From CAZKUN01 sp964555935 (GTDB lineage Bacteria > Armatimonadota > Zipacnadia > Zipacnadales > VGFC01): a DNA stretch of 49,206 bases. Below are positions 17,350-26,498 of the stretch, in pieces. How positions within the stretch are numbered: the stretch's first letter is position 1; each line of letters begins with the position of its first letter. The notes under the pieces were generated by a model. It searched no databases. It worked only from the letters and a program-made list of their open reading frames with translations, and was not told the DNA's origin. Location of the stretch: NCBI GenBank assembly GCA_964555935.1, contig CAZKUN010000041.1, positions 1-49,206 of the forward strand. The letters are read 5' to 3'. The translations under genes and the position numbers were made by a program.

Positions 17350-18777
17350 TCAACCCACGCCCGCCAGGCGGCGGATCTCCGCCCAGTCCACGACCCAAAG
17401 AGGCTCTCCCCGGGGCGGTTGCCCGGAGGCGCACTCTACCAACGCCAGAAGAAGCATGCCGGCAACGACTGCAATGCCGCCCAGGATCAGGCGTTTCGGC
17501 CACTGGCCGGATGCGGCGCCTGAAAGGCGCGACAGGCCAACCACGAATAGGCATGCAATTGGCCCGATGGCAGGAAACAGATACCGCGCCTGAGCCTGGA
17601 AGAACGCCTTGTTAAACTGCAGAAACTGCAGCCCTACCAGTATAGCCGCAAGAGCCAGAACAGACCAGACCCGCTTCTCCGGCGCCGCCAGGTCGTTCCA
17701 CTCGCGTCGACAGCGGACCAGCCCGCCGCACGTTGCCAGCGCAAGCGCCCCGCCCACCACGTAGTAGGCATCGGCCATGAAGACCTTCGCCTGGCCAAAC
17801 ACGCCCCAGAAGCTGGCGAATGTCCAGGCCGTCAGGACCCTCAGATAGCCCAGCGGCCCGATGGTGAATAGGAAGATGTCCGGCGTGAGCCGGTCCTCGC
17901 CGAATATCCGCAAGAATGTCTTCGCCACCAGCGGATCGCCAGGATAGTGCGCCAGGTTGTGGGCGATCCACGGCGCCCACACGCCAAGCGCGACGCCCAC
18001 GACGACGCCGGCACGCGATAGGCGCTGTCCCCACCGTGGCGGCTCGCCTGGCTGTGGCCACTGGCCTAGCAGCACGGCCGCCACGCCGACGGGAAGCAAG
18101 AAGAGGCACAGAGTCTTCGTCAGGAGACCCCCGCCGATGAGCGCCCCAAGGGTCGCGTAGCGGCTCCAGGATGACGCCGGATCACGCACGATTCGGATCG
18201 CCAGCCATATCGTTAGACAACAGAAAAGCTCAGCCAGACCATCATTTGTGACGGCTGCCACGTTGATGATGTGGCCAGGCAGGAGCATCGCAAAGCCCGC
18301 CGTCGCCACGGGCAACCACTTCGACATCGGGAAGACGGCCGTTCCGATGAGGTAGCAGGCAACAACAACGCCGGCGAAGATGAGTACTGACCACGCCCGC
18401 AGCGCCATGACCTCGGTGGTAGAGAGGAGCTTCTCCGTGCCGCCTCCGGAGACCGCTCGCGACACCAACGCGGCGGGCACGCAACTGAGGTAATACAGCG
18501 GCGGCTGATGGGCCTCGTAGTTGCCCGCCCCAGTCTCGAGGACCGGCAACCGCCACTCGGTAATCAGATCGCGGACGTAGAGCAGATGCGCGGACTCGTC
18601 CGGCGGAGTGCGGCTCACTTGGGTCGTGTCGCGCGGATCCCAGGGCTGAACCGTCGCTGCGATCATGCCGAGAACGAGCGCCACCCCGGCGAGCGCCAGC
18701 GCGATGCGAGGACTCGGGGCGACCGGCGCGGGCGCGGCTGGGGCGGAGCCCTTACCGTTGCGCTTTCCCTTGCTCAT
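17350..18777 (-). CDS. GT-C-like polytopic glycosyltransferase
   Basis: Predicted integral-membrane glycosyltransferase using a lipid-linked sugar (family 39/ArnT-like or DUF2142-like). The ATG at 18777 is chosen because the open frame upstream is only a shadow of the previous gene; it overlaps that gene's stop as ATGA. A Lys/Ala-rich cytosolic start precedes about ten membrane segments. The first external loop has the acidic pair PPDESAHLLYVRDL, followed by HQPPLYY; such DE motifs are catalytic in GT-C enzymes. It has 475 residues. Position before the lpt genes suggests a role in making envelope glycolipids, but donor and acceptor are unknown. Confidence 0.8.
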   Translation of the reverse strand: MSKGKRNGKGSAPAAPAPVAPSPRIALALAGVALVLGMIAATVQPWDPRDTTQVSRTPPDESAHLLYVRDLITEWRLPVLETGAGNYEAHQPPLYYLSCVPAALVSRAVSGGGTEKLLSTTEVMALRAWSVLIFAGVVVACYLIGTAVFPMSKWLPVATAGFAMLLPGHIINVAAVTNDGLAELFCCLTIWLAIRIVRDPASSWSRYATLGALIGGGLLTKTLCLFLLPVGVAAVLLGQWPQPGEPPRWGQRLSRAGVVVGVALGVWAPWIAHNLAHYPGDPLVAKTFLRIFGEDRLTPDIFLFTIGPLGYLRVLTAWTFASFWGVFGQAKVFMADAYYVVGGALALATCGGLVRCRREWNDLAAPEKRVWSVLALAAILVGLQFLQFNKAFFQAQARYLFPAIGPIACLFVVGLSRLSGAASGQWPKRLILGGIAVVAGMLLLALVECASGQPPRGEPLWVVDWAEIRRLAGVG

Positions 18778-20738
18778 TTGAGCAGCTCCCGCGCCCAGGG
18801 CTCCTCGATCTTGTAGAGCACGTAGCTCGGGTCTGAGGGTGGTTGGCCAATCCTGCGGACACGCCGCTCGGCGATCAGCTCGTCCAACATGGCCTGGAAC
18901 TCCTCCGAGAGGAACGGCTGATCCGGACCGAACCGCCGGTGGACGATGTGCGTTAGGCCCAGCCTCGAGTAAGCATCGAGCAGGTCGTCGCCGGACTCGA
19001 TCCGGTCGTACTCGATCAGGCGACTGTGCCCCGGGTCGGCCCAGATGTAATCGCGGTCGAGGTAGAACCCGCGAGGCTCGGAGTAGAGGCCGATCCGCGC
19101 TTTCTCGTTGGTGAGCGTGTTGACCCACTCCGCGAACCGATACGATTCGGAATGAGCCTTGAGATACGTAGCGCGGTCCGGGACGCCGACTCCCGCCGAC
19201 CAGGAGCCAAAGACCAGCCCGCCAAGCGCGAGGAATCCGAGCGCCACCCCGCCACACGCCCAGGCGACCACGCGCGGAACAAGCTGCGCCAAGCGGGACT
19301 TCGGCAGCCCGTCAGCCAGGACGTACCCCGCGGGGATGCACGCGAAGACAAGCGATGGCATGAGGTAGCGCGCGTACTGCATCATCATCAGCCAGCCGAG
19401 CCACATCGCCCCGAACATGGCCAGCGAGAGCAGCACGATTCGCGGCGGTCTGCGCAGCGCGAGCAGCGGCAATATCGCGAGAAATAACGGGCCCACGCTA
19501 TTCCAGGCGAGGGCATGCACCGGCGAAAGCCCGCTCTCGACGAATTCGCGAGGACGCAGCGCCAGATTGGCCGGCGCCAGCAGCAGGTTCTTCGGTGAGC
19601 GCGGCGTGTCCAGCGCCGCCCCGGGCTCGCCGTCTCCCGGACTCCCCACGCCAAACTCAAGCTGGTGGTCGCGGTACTGCTCAGCCTCGCGAGGGCCCCA
19701 GTACTTCCCGCCGAAGGTCTCGTAGGCGAAGGGATAGACCGGATTGCCCGTCCAGACCCACGATTTCACGTACCACGGCGCCGCGACGACAACCGCGAGA
19801 AGCCCAAAGACAGCCGTCCGCTTGGCCGCTCGCCCGGGACCTCGCCACATCCAGATCGCTCCACAGAATACGACAGGCAGTGCGACGGCAAAGAGCTGCA
19901 CTCCCTGCATCTTCACCGTCATTCCGCCCGCGGCGGCGAGCCCCGCGAGCAGAAGGTGCGAGGTCTTCTGCGTGTGGAGCCACGTCCGGAGCCCGAGGAG
20001 CAGGAGCGCCGCGAACAACACGCTGGCCAGATCGACGTATGCCAGACCCGCCAGCCCACCAATCTGCGGCACGGTCACCAGAGCAAAGGCCGCCCAGGCG
20101 CCCGCGCCGGCCGAGAGATACCTTCGACCAATGACGATCAGCACGAGGGCCGCGGCAATCCCGCACGCCCAATGCAGCACTTTCGCGGCCTCAGGTCCAC
20201 AGAACGCCAGCGCCGGCACGAACAGCATCTGCAGCGTCGACGGGAAATGCGAGTGGTGGTCCGACCATAGGGGACGTATCTCGCCTGACCGGAGGTAGAG
20301 CTTGGGCGACGCGAGATGCTGGCTGAGGCCGTCGTAGTCGTGATCGATCGGCGGCGCCATCGCCGGCAGCAAGGTCATCAACGCCCACACGACCAGGAAG
20401 ATGTAGATTGGTCGACGGGGCGATTGGAATATCCCGCGCTTCGCCGCCCGGCCAAGCGTTCGGAGCGCGTCCAGCAACAACCGGTACTGGCGGCACCCGA
20501 GCCCCGCGCAGCCGATGACCACCAGCAGAAGCGCCCAGCGATGCAGCCACCCCAGCAACCCCGCCGCAAGGACGATATAGGCCATCAACACCATGCCCAG
20601 GCCCAGCGCGTGGAGGCTCTTGTCGGCGACGGGTAGATCGCGACGGGGGGGGGCGCAGAGCCTCAACCAGGCGAGCGCCTGCGCGCCGAGCAGGAACGCG
20701 GACACCAGGATGCAGGCGGCAACGGGAAGCGTCAGCAC
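18774..20738 (-). CDS. GT-C-like polytopic membrane protein
   Basis: A 654-residue protein with roughly 12 membrane segments and a soluble C-terminal domain of about 140 residues. The motif PPIDHDYDGLSQHLASPKLY in an outer loop resembles the catalytic acidic loop of dolichyl-mannosyltransferase-like GT-C enzymes (family 39/83). WYVKSWVWTGNPVYPF is another block common in that superfamily. The tail (YIWADPGHSRLIEYDRI, GLTHIVHRR) is likely extracytoplasmic. GTG start with GAGG 6 bases upstream. It is translationally coupled to a second GT-C gene, so the two may act in sequence or as partners. The substrate is unknown. Confidence 0.78.
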   Translation of the reverse strand: MLTLPVAACILVSAFLLGAQALAWLRLCAPPRRDLPVADKSLHALGLGMVLMAYIVLAAGLLGWLHRWALLLVVIGCAGLGCRQYRLLLDALRTLGRAAKRGIFQSPRRPIYIFLVVWALMTLLPAMAPPIDHDYDGLSQHLASPKLYLRSGEIRPLWSDHHSHFPSTLQMLFVPALAFCGPEAAKVLHWACGIAAALVLIVIGRRYLSAGAGAWAAFALVTVPQIGGLAGLAYVDLASVLFAALLLLGLRTWLHTQKTSHLLLAGLAAAGGMTVKMQGVQLFAVALPVVFCGAIWMWRGPGRAAKRTAVFGLLAVVVAAPWYVKSWVWTGNPVYPFAYETFGGKYWGPREAEQYRDHQLEFGVGSPGDGEPGAALDTPRSPKNLLLAPANLALRPREFVESGLSPVHALAWNSVGPLFLAILPLLALRRPPRIVLLSLAMFGAMWLGWLMMMQYARYLMPSLVFACIPAGYVLADGLPKSRLAQLVPRVVAWACGGVALGFLALGGLVFGSWSAGVGVPDRATYLKAHSESYRFAEWVNTLTNEKARIGLYSEPRGFYLDRDYIWADPGHSRLIEYDRIESGDDLLDAYSRLGLTHIVHRRFGPDQPFLSEEFQAMLDELIAERRVRRIGQPPSDPSYVLYKIEEPWARELLK

Positions 20739-20787
20739 GGTAATCCTCGGGCGACGGCGCGTGAGATGGTCGGTGCGGCTGGTGAGG

Positions 20788-20940
20788 TCACTCGAGCCCC
20801 AACAGAGTCATCAGGCCGGGCCGAAGGGCTTTGACGAAGTACGCCAGGAGCACGACCGGCGGCCAGAGCGCGGCACACGCGACCGGTAACGTGAACGGGT
20901 CCGTCGAGGGCTCGGTGGATTCAGGCTTGCGCTTGCTCAC
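20788..20940 (-). CDS. small single-pass membrane protein (50 residues)
   Basis: A short frame starting with GTG whose first base precedes the holA stop, giving a GTGA overlap. The product begins with a basic segment (MSKRKPESTEPS) followed by one hydrophobic helix (CAALWPPVVLLAYFVKAL) and a short tail. The coupling and the clear membrane helix argue for a real gene. No family is recognised, and a chance frame cannot be excluded. Confidence 0.5.
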   Translation of the reverse strand: MSKRKPESTEPSTDPFTLPVACAALWPPVVLLAYFVKALRPGLMTLLGLE

Positions 20941-22028
20941 CAGGAGCGTCCTTGCGGTTGGGATGCTCTCGCCAGCACGCACAACTCGATGACCAGCCGT
21001 TCGACGATGAGCCGCGCGTCCAGGTACTCGTCGGTCTGGCCCTTGAGCGTGCGGTCGGCATGGAGGACGCGCTCAAGAGACTCAGCGGCTTGCTGATCGC
21101 CGAAGTTCCGAGCGTGACCGGCAAGCTTCTTGGCCACGAAATTCGACCGCGAGGCCTGCACGACGTTGTGCTCCTTCGGGAGCAGATCGGCGAGTTCGGG
21201 CGCCAGATTCCCACGCTTGTCCACTGGCGCTCCGTTGCGCGCGAGGTATCCCGCCTGCCATAGCAGCCGGAGGTTCCGCGCCAGCATCCCTAAGAGCGGG
21301 ATCGCAGCCGAAGTGGGGCTGTGGGCGGGCACGAGTTCCGGCAGCACGTCCAGGGCGACCTTCGCGTTCCCCTCGGCAATCGCGTCGACGAGCTGGAATA
21401 CGGTCGCCTCGGCGCTGGTCACGGCGACCTGTGAAACATCCTCGACGCCGATCATCGGGGCTTCGCCGACATACGTCGCGATCTTCTCGATCTCGCTGAC
21501 CAACCGTCCATGATCGCGCCCGACCATCTCCACGAGCATCTCCGCCGCGCGCCGATCCATGCCCTTACCCAGCCGTTGCGCCTCCCCGCCGACCCATTGG
21601 GCCAGTTCGCGCTCATACGGCGTGATGAACGAGGCCTCCTGGCCATTGGCCTGGATGACCTTCTTCAGCGCCGCGCGAGCGGGATTGCCCTTCTGCGCGA
21701 CCTGTCGACTGACGAGGGCGGTGATGATGACGTACGTGTCGAGCGGGAGATCGGCGAGCCACTTGGCAAGTTGCTTCTGAGGGTCGGCCTTCAGTTCCTG
21801 GAGGTTCTTCAGCAGCACCACGCGCGTCTCGGCGATGAGCGAGCCCGTGCGTAGGTGCGTGGCGGCCTCATCGAGCGAGGCCGAGCCGAGGTCGATGCCC
21901 GACAGCCCATATTCATGGCCGCCGGCGGGCAGCATGGCGTCGACGAGCGACGCGGCCTGACGTTCGATGAGAAACGCCGAGTCGCCATAGATCAGCGTCA
22001 ACGGACAGTTGGGGTCCAAGCCTGGCAT
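20937..22028 (-). CDS. holA: DNA polymerase III subunit delta
   Basis: Clamp-loader delta subunit that opens the sliding clamp. The start PLTLIYGDSAFLIERQA matches the usual HolA N-terminus. RVVLLKNLQELKADP and later DHGRLVSEIEKIATYVG fit domains I and II. PLLGMLARNLRLLWQAGYLA together with QAAESLERVLHADRTLKGQT is the C-terminal collar domain. The length of 363 residues is normal. It starts 3 bases after the transglutaminase gene, an unusual but tight neighbour, so it is presumably expressed from the upstream envelope operon. Confidence 0.92.
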   Translation of the reverse strand: MPGLDPNCPLTLIYGDSAFLIERQAASLVDAMLPAGGHEYGLSGIDLGSASLDEAATHLRTGSLIAETRVVLLKNLQELKADPQKQLAKWLADLPLDTYVIITALVSRQVAQKGNPARAALKKVIQANGQEASFITPYERELAQWVGGEAQRLGKGMDRRAAEMLVEMVGRDHGRLVSEIEKIATYVGEAPMIGVEDVSQVAVTSAEATVFQLVDAIAEGNAKVALDVLPELVPAHSPTSAAIPLLGMLARNLRLLWQAGYLARNGAPVDKRGNLAPELADLLPKEHNVVQASRSNFVAKKLAGHARNFGDQQAAESLERVLHADRTLKGQTDEYLDARLIVERLVIELCVLARASQPQGRSW

Positions 22029-22031
22029 GCG

Positions 22032-24194
22032 TTACCGCTCGTCCGCGGGTGGTGATTCCTGCTCTTTCGGCGGATGCCCCTTACTTCGCGCGGCGCGTCT
22101 GATTCTCCTCGCCAGGCCATCGGCGTGACCCGTAAACGCGCGGACATCGCTGTGCGTGGGCTCATCGGCCCCATAGCGCAAGTCCAAGAAGTCGGTCGTG
22201 AACGCCCCGTGGCGCTCCCGGATGTAATCCGGCAGCTCCTCGTTGCGCCCTATCTGGCGGGCGAAGTCCGTCGGCGTCTGCCATCCGCTTCTGGAGACAC
22301 CGTACTTGCGCAGCGCGCGCGAGACAGACGTGTAGGCAACCGCGACATGCTGACGCGGACTCTCGCTCCGCCGGCGCGCTCGGAACCACTTGATGATGTA
22401 CTCGGCCGGCGACGACCCCGACACGCCCGTCACCAGGGCGTTGACGAGGGCCAGCAGAATGAGCGCTATCCCGACGCGCTTGCCGAGCGCCCGGAGCGTC
22501 GGGCCGGTCCACCCGCGCTGGAACAACTTGGCAAGCCACGAGAACCGATCCGGCGCCCGCTGCGAGGGCGGGTCGAACGCGACCCAACCGTAGCCGGGGA
22601 AGAAGACCTCCGTCCAGGCATGGGCCTCCTGCCCGGTCACCACATATCCCTGCTTCTCGATGCTGTACTCCCCTGTGCCGTAGCCGGTGGCGACCCGCGC
22701 CGGCACGTCTGCCAGGCGCAGCATGATGGCCAGCGCGCTGGAGTAGAGATCGCAGGCGCCAAGCTTCGTCTTGGTGACGAAGTACGTGACGGCATCCTGA
22801 TTCGCGGGAATGGGTGGGACATCGAGCGTGTACTTGCAGTTCTCATACAGATATGCCTGAATCGCCATCGCCTTGGCGTATGCGCTCGTGCAATCGGCGG
22901 TGATCTCCTCCACCAGCGGGCCTAGCGCGGACCGCGTCTCGACGGGAACGCCGCCAATGTAGACGTTCTCCCAGGCTTCCCAGTCAGCATCGGGGATCAC
23001 GTCTCTGTAGTCCGCCTTGGTCGAGCCGGCGGCGGCGAGATCGTTTGGCCCCCAGAACGGCACTGCGGAGTGAACCGTGTAGGACCGTTGGTCCGGCGCC
23101 AGTGATGCCTCGACGCATCCGTACACGTCTTGAGACACCCCTGGGATCCTATCAGGGAACTCAACCTTCCGGGGTGTCGCGGCGGCGATCAGCACGCCGG
23201 GCGTCGGGACCTCGATGGTGACGCGCTGGGTGTTTATCCGCGAGGGTCCGTCTTGCCAGTCAGGCATCGCGCGGGCATCGAGTTCGTGCGTGGTCTTCGG
23301 CTCTCCGCCCCGAAACCGCTGCTCGGTGCGGGTCCACTCGTTGCCAAGGTACGTGTCGTATACCAAGCCGCGCCACAGGTCGCCCTCGTCCGACTCGATG
23401 GTGAGCACGTGCGTGTCAGACAGCGTGATCTTACCCCCCATCAACGAGAACGTCTGGGCGAAGCCCGAGAAATTGCTGAGCCGGGGGAGGTAGTCGTTCA
23501 GGTTCTTGTGTCCGGCCATCTTGCCGAAGAAATTGGGCGAGTACGTGTATGCCGGGTAGCCGGCGGCGACGGAGGTCGCGAACACGATGGCCGTGAGCGC
23601 AACGCCAACGCCGACCTGGGCGTGTGCCCACCGCCGAGGGTTCCGAGGGATTGACTGCCCCACCTCGGTGGCCCGTTCATGCAAGTTGAGGACGTTGTTG
23701 TATCCCCATACGAAGAACGTCGACAGCAGGAACGAGAAGAAGCACAGCAGCAACGACAGGTTGATGTACATCGTTCCCGTCAGACCGAAGACCACGAGGC
23801 CGCAGACGAAGATGAAGATCGAGTTCATCCGGTTGGCCTGCGCGAAGGAGAGGGCGATGATGCCCCACGCGGCGAGCGTCGGCAGAAGCAGCGTGTGCTC
23901 GGTGAGGGTCTCGTCAGGGAAGAAGAAGCGTGTGAACGGGGCGCCTGTATTCGCGAGCACCAGCAGCGGGAAGACCACGGCCGCGATCAGAGCGCCCAGG
24001 AGTGATGGGTTCTTGCCCGTCGCGACGCCGAGCGCGCTCAGGGCGAGCCCGAGCAGCGCCAGCGCGTGGCACCGGATGATGAAGTCGGGCGAGTCGAGCG
24101 CCAGCCCAAGGGCCGCGATGGTCGACATCACCATTCCCGTCAGGCCCAGATACAGCGGCAGGCACATACGCCACTGTTCGCGATCAACCTGCAT
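22032..24194 (-). CDS. transglutaminase-like membrane protein (TgpA type)
   Basis: About six N-terminal membrane segments are followed by a periplasmic transglutaminase-fold domain, another membrane helix near residue 575 and a C-terminal cytosolic DUF4129-like domain. The catalytic triad is visible: Cys in TKLGACDLYSSAL, His in GQEAHAWTEVFFPGYG and Asp in WVAFDPPS. This is the TgpA (DUF3488 + Transglut_core) architecture. It regularly follows moxR and DUF58 genes, exactly as here. The DUF58 gene overlaps its start by 11 bases. The substrate is unknown; TgpA in Pseudomonas is essential for growth and linked to the envelope. Confidence 0.9.
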   Translation of the reverse strand: MQVDREQWRMCLPLYLGLTGMVMSTIAALGLALDSPDFIIRCHALALLGLALSALGVATGKNPSLLGALIAAVVFPLLVLANTGAPFTRFFFPDETLTEHTLLLPTLAAWGIIALSFAQANRMNSIFIFVCGLVVFGLTGTMYINLSLLLCFFSFLLSTFFVWGYNNVLNLHERATEVGQSIPRNPRRWAHAQVGVGVALTAIVFATSVAAGYPAYTYSPNFFGKMAGHKNLNDYLPRLSNFSGFAQTFSLMGGKITLSDTHVLTIESDEGDLWRGLVYDTYLGNEWTRTEQRFRGGEPKTTHELDARAMPDWQDGPSRINTQRVTIEVPTPGVLIAAATPRKVEFPDRIPGVSQDVYGCVEASLAPDQRSYTVHSAVPFWGPNDLAAAGSTKADYRDVIPDADWEAWENVYIGGVPVETRSALGPLVEEITADCTSAYAKAMAIQAYLYENCKYTLDVPPIPANQDAVTYFVTKTKLGACDLYSSALAIMLRLADVPARVATGYGTGEYSIEKQGYVVTGQEAHAWTEVFFPGYGWVAFDPPSQRAPDRFSWLAKLFQRGWTGPTLRALGKRVGIALILLALVNALVTGVSGSSPAEYIIKWFRARRRSESPRQHVAVAYTSVSRALRKYGVSRSGWQTPTDFARQIGRNEELPDYIRERHGAFTTDFLDLRYGADEPTHSDVRAFTGHADGLARRIRRAARSKGHPPKEQESPPADER

Positions 24195-25446
24195 GGACCA
24201 TCACCCCCATCCGAGTTGCCAGATCCTGCCCTTGAGCTATCTGACGCACAGCGCACCGCACTCCGACCAACCCCGTGGCCAGCGCCTCGTAGGCGAGGTC
24301 GTCGGCGGGTGGCTTCTGTCCCGTTTGCTTGGCGAAACTGCCCGCGTCCAGGCTGATCCATAGCACGCCGTGCCCCAGCGCTGAGAGCCTCGTCGCGGAT
24401 GCTACGACCTCCTCGCCCGCGGCGGGGCTGATGACCACGACGCCCGCGCCGGGCGGTATCCACTGCTCCGCTTCCATGAGGGTCTCGGCGAAGCTGGAGG
24501 CTGACGTCGCGCGAACGCGGGCCAGCGCATCCATGACGGCCGTCTCGTCCTCAGTGGTTGCGAGCGAGCGCAGGGAGTAGCTCTTGGCGCACTCGGCGAC
24601 CAACGTGAATTCGGATCCTCGTTTCAGGGCCTGCGATGCAATCGAAGCAGCGAGGGTGACCCCGTACTCCAACGTGCTCTCGTCCTCGACGCCGGCGTGA
24701 AACCCCGGCGACAGGTCAAGCACGACGGCCACGTTGTTGGCCTCGCCCGACTCGTACTCAACCACCGTGAGCTTCTGTCGCTTGGCTGTCTGCTTCCAAT
24801 GGATGCGCCGGAGGTCGTCGCCGGGCGTGTACTCGCGCACTCCGCGGAAGTCCGTGCCCTCGCCACGGCGCCGAGCGCGGGTGCGGTTCGAGAACTGCCG
24901 CCCCCCCGAAGGCGGTTTCACGAGCGGCAAGGGGACGGGTCTCGGGTGAACGACGAGGGTCGCCTCGGCGGGCAACTCGCGGCTGTGGGTATATAGGCCC
25001 AGGGGATCCCAACAGACCAGATCGATCCACCCCAGGGGATACACGCCGCGCCGCCGGGCGGTGACCGGGTACTCGACCGCGACCATCTCTCCGGGGAGCA
25101 CGTCGGTGACGAAACGCTCGCTCGGCCCTTCGGCCACCAAGCCGGAGGGAAGCGTGTCACGCATGACGAGAAGTTGCTTGCGCGTCGCGCCCGTGTTCTC
25201 CAGCTCAATGCGCATCGGCAGGCGCTCGCCGGCCTTCACGACGCCGGTCATCGATCGCGAGGCTTCGACATACAGCGTCCCACGCCGCGCGAACAACCAC
25301 GCGACGCCGGGCGTGACGGCCAGCGCGAATGACATGTAGAAAAGGTACTCGACGCGAAGCAGCACGGCCACCACGAGGATGAACATGGCCCCGAACAGCA
25401 GCGCGAAGCGTTTGCCGACTTTGAGTTGCCCAGCCATGTGTTCCAT
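24184..25446 (-). CDS. DUF58 domain protein
   Basis: Two membrane helices near residues 14-55 are followed by a beta-rich segment and the DUF58 signature (GTDFRGVREYTPGDDLRRIH then WKQTAKRQKLTVVEYE). The C-terminal half resembles a von Willebrand A fold (VAVVLDLSPGFHAG). Members accompany MoxR ATPases, perhaps as their substrate or adaptor at the membrane. ATG preceded by GGAGG at 9 bases. It is coupled to the downstream transglutaminase gene. Confidence 0.9.
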   Translation of the reverse strand: MEHMAGQLKVGKRFALLFGAMFILVVAVLLRVEYLFYMSFALAVTPGVAWLFARRGTLYVEASRSMTGVVKAGERLPMRIELENTGATRKQLLVMRDTLPSGLVAEGPSERFVTDVLPGEMVAVEYPVTARRRGVYPLGWIDLVCWDPLGLYTHSRELPAEATLVVHPRPVPLPLVKPPSGGRQFSNRTRARRRGEGTDFRGVREYTPGDDLRRIHWKQTAKRQKLTVVEYESGEANNVAVVLDLSPGFHAGVEDESTLEYGVTLAASIASQALKRGSEFTLVAECAKSYSLRSLATTEDETAVMDALARVRATSASSFAETLMEAEQWIPPGAGVVVISPAAGEEVVASATRLSALGHGVLWISLDAGSFAKQTGQKPPADDLAYEALATGLVGVRCAVRQIAQGQDLATRMGVMVHAG

Positions 25447-25508
25447 CGTGTAGGTCCTCCGGTAGCGCGTCGCAAGAACCGGGACGACATCTTGAGGCTA
25501 AGCCCGCT

Positions 25509-26465
25509 CTACACGGTCTCAGCCATGACCGGAACGTCGACCGCCCGGAGAATATCGCCGACGACCTGCTCGGACGTGAGACCGCGGATCCTCTGCTCGG
25601 GCTTGACGATGATGCGATGGCTTAGCACCGCGTGAGCCACGCCCTTGATATCCTCGGGGATGACCTGCTGGCGCCCGGCGATCGCCGCAACCGCCTGACC
25701 GCACCGCATCAGCGCCAGCGAGCCGCGAGGGCTGGCGCCCAGTTGCACGGCCTGGTGCGAGCGGCTGCGATCGACGAGATTGACCGCATAGGCCTTCAGC
25801 GTATCGTCGATGTGGATGTCGCGAACCGCGTCCTGCAGTTCGACGACCTCATCTCGGGTGATCACCGGGTTCACCGCATGGATCGGGTGGCGCTTCATCT
25901 GCTGCGACAGGATGTTCACCTCGTCCTCGGGGCTGGGGTACCCCAGCGAGACCTTCATCAGGAAGCGGTCGAGCTGCGCCTCCGGCAGCGTGTAGGTCCC
26001 CTCATACTCAATCGGGTTCTCTGTGGCGATGACGAAGAAGGGGTGCGGGAGTTCTCGCGTGGTCCCATCTATGGTGACCTGGAACTCCTCCATCGCCTCA
26101 AGCAGCGCGGCCTGGCTCTTAGGCGTGGCGCGGTTGATCTCATCAGCGAGGACGATGTTCGCGAAGACAGGGCCCTCGCGAAACTCAAACTTGCCGGTCG
26201 CCTGGTTGTACATCGACACGCCCAACACATCCGCCGGGAGCAGATCGGGCGTGAACTGTATCCGGCGGAAGTTGCAGTCAAGGGCCTTGGCCAGCGCGCG
26301 GGCCAGCATCGTCTTCCCAACGCCAGGGATGTCCTCGATCAGCAGATGCCCGCCACACAGCAGACCCGCCACGGCGAGGCGCACCGTCTGGCGCTTGCCG
26401 ATGATGACGGTTTCGATCTCTTCCATCAGCCTTGCGGTCTTGTCCGTTAGCTCAGTGATTGTCAT
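25509..26465 (-). CDS. MoxR-family AAA+ ATPase
   Basis: A 318-residue MoxR-type chaperone ATPase. Walker A IPGVGKTMLARALA is at about residues 46-59 and Walker B IVLADEINRATPKSQAALLE has D108 and E109. Sensor 1 is in VIATENPIEYEGTYTLPEAQ, followed by the arginine-containing LDRFLMKVSLGYPS. The ATG at 26465 is chosen because GGAGGAG lies 5 bases upstream. MoxR proteins act with DUF58/vWA partners in assembling or activating envelope complexes. It follows the radical SAM gene by 33 bases. Confidence 0.95.
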   Translation of the reverse strand: MTITELTDKTARLMEEIETVIIGKRQTVRLAVAGLLCGGHLLIEDIPGVGKTMLARALAKALDCNFRRIQFTPDLLPADVLGVSMYNQATGKFEFREGPVFANIVLADEINRATPKSQAALLEAMEEFQVTIDGTTRELPHPFFVIATENPIEYEGTYTLPEAQLDRFLMKVSLGYPSPEDEVNILSQQMKRHPIHAVNPVITRDEVVELQDAVRDIHIDDTLKAYAVNLVDRSRSHQAVQLGASPRGSLALMRCGQAVAAIAGRQQVIPEDIKGVAHAVLSHRIIVKPEQRIRGLTSEQVVGDILRAVDVPVMAETV

Positions 26466-26498
26466 GGCGACTCCTCCGGCAGGCGTCATCTTGCATTC

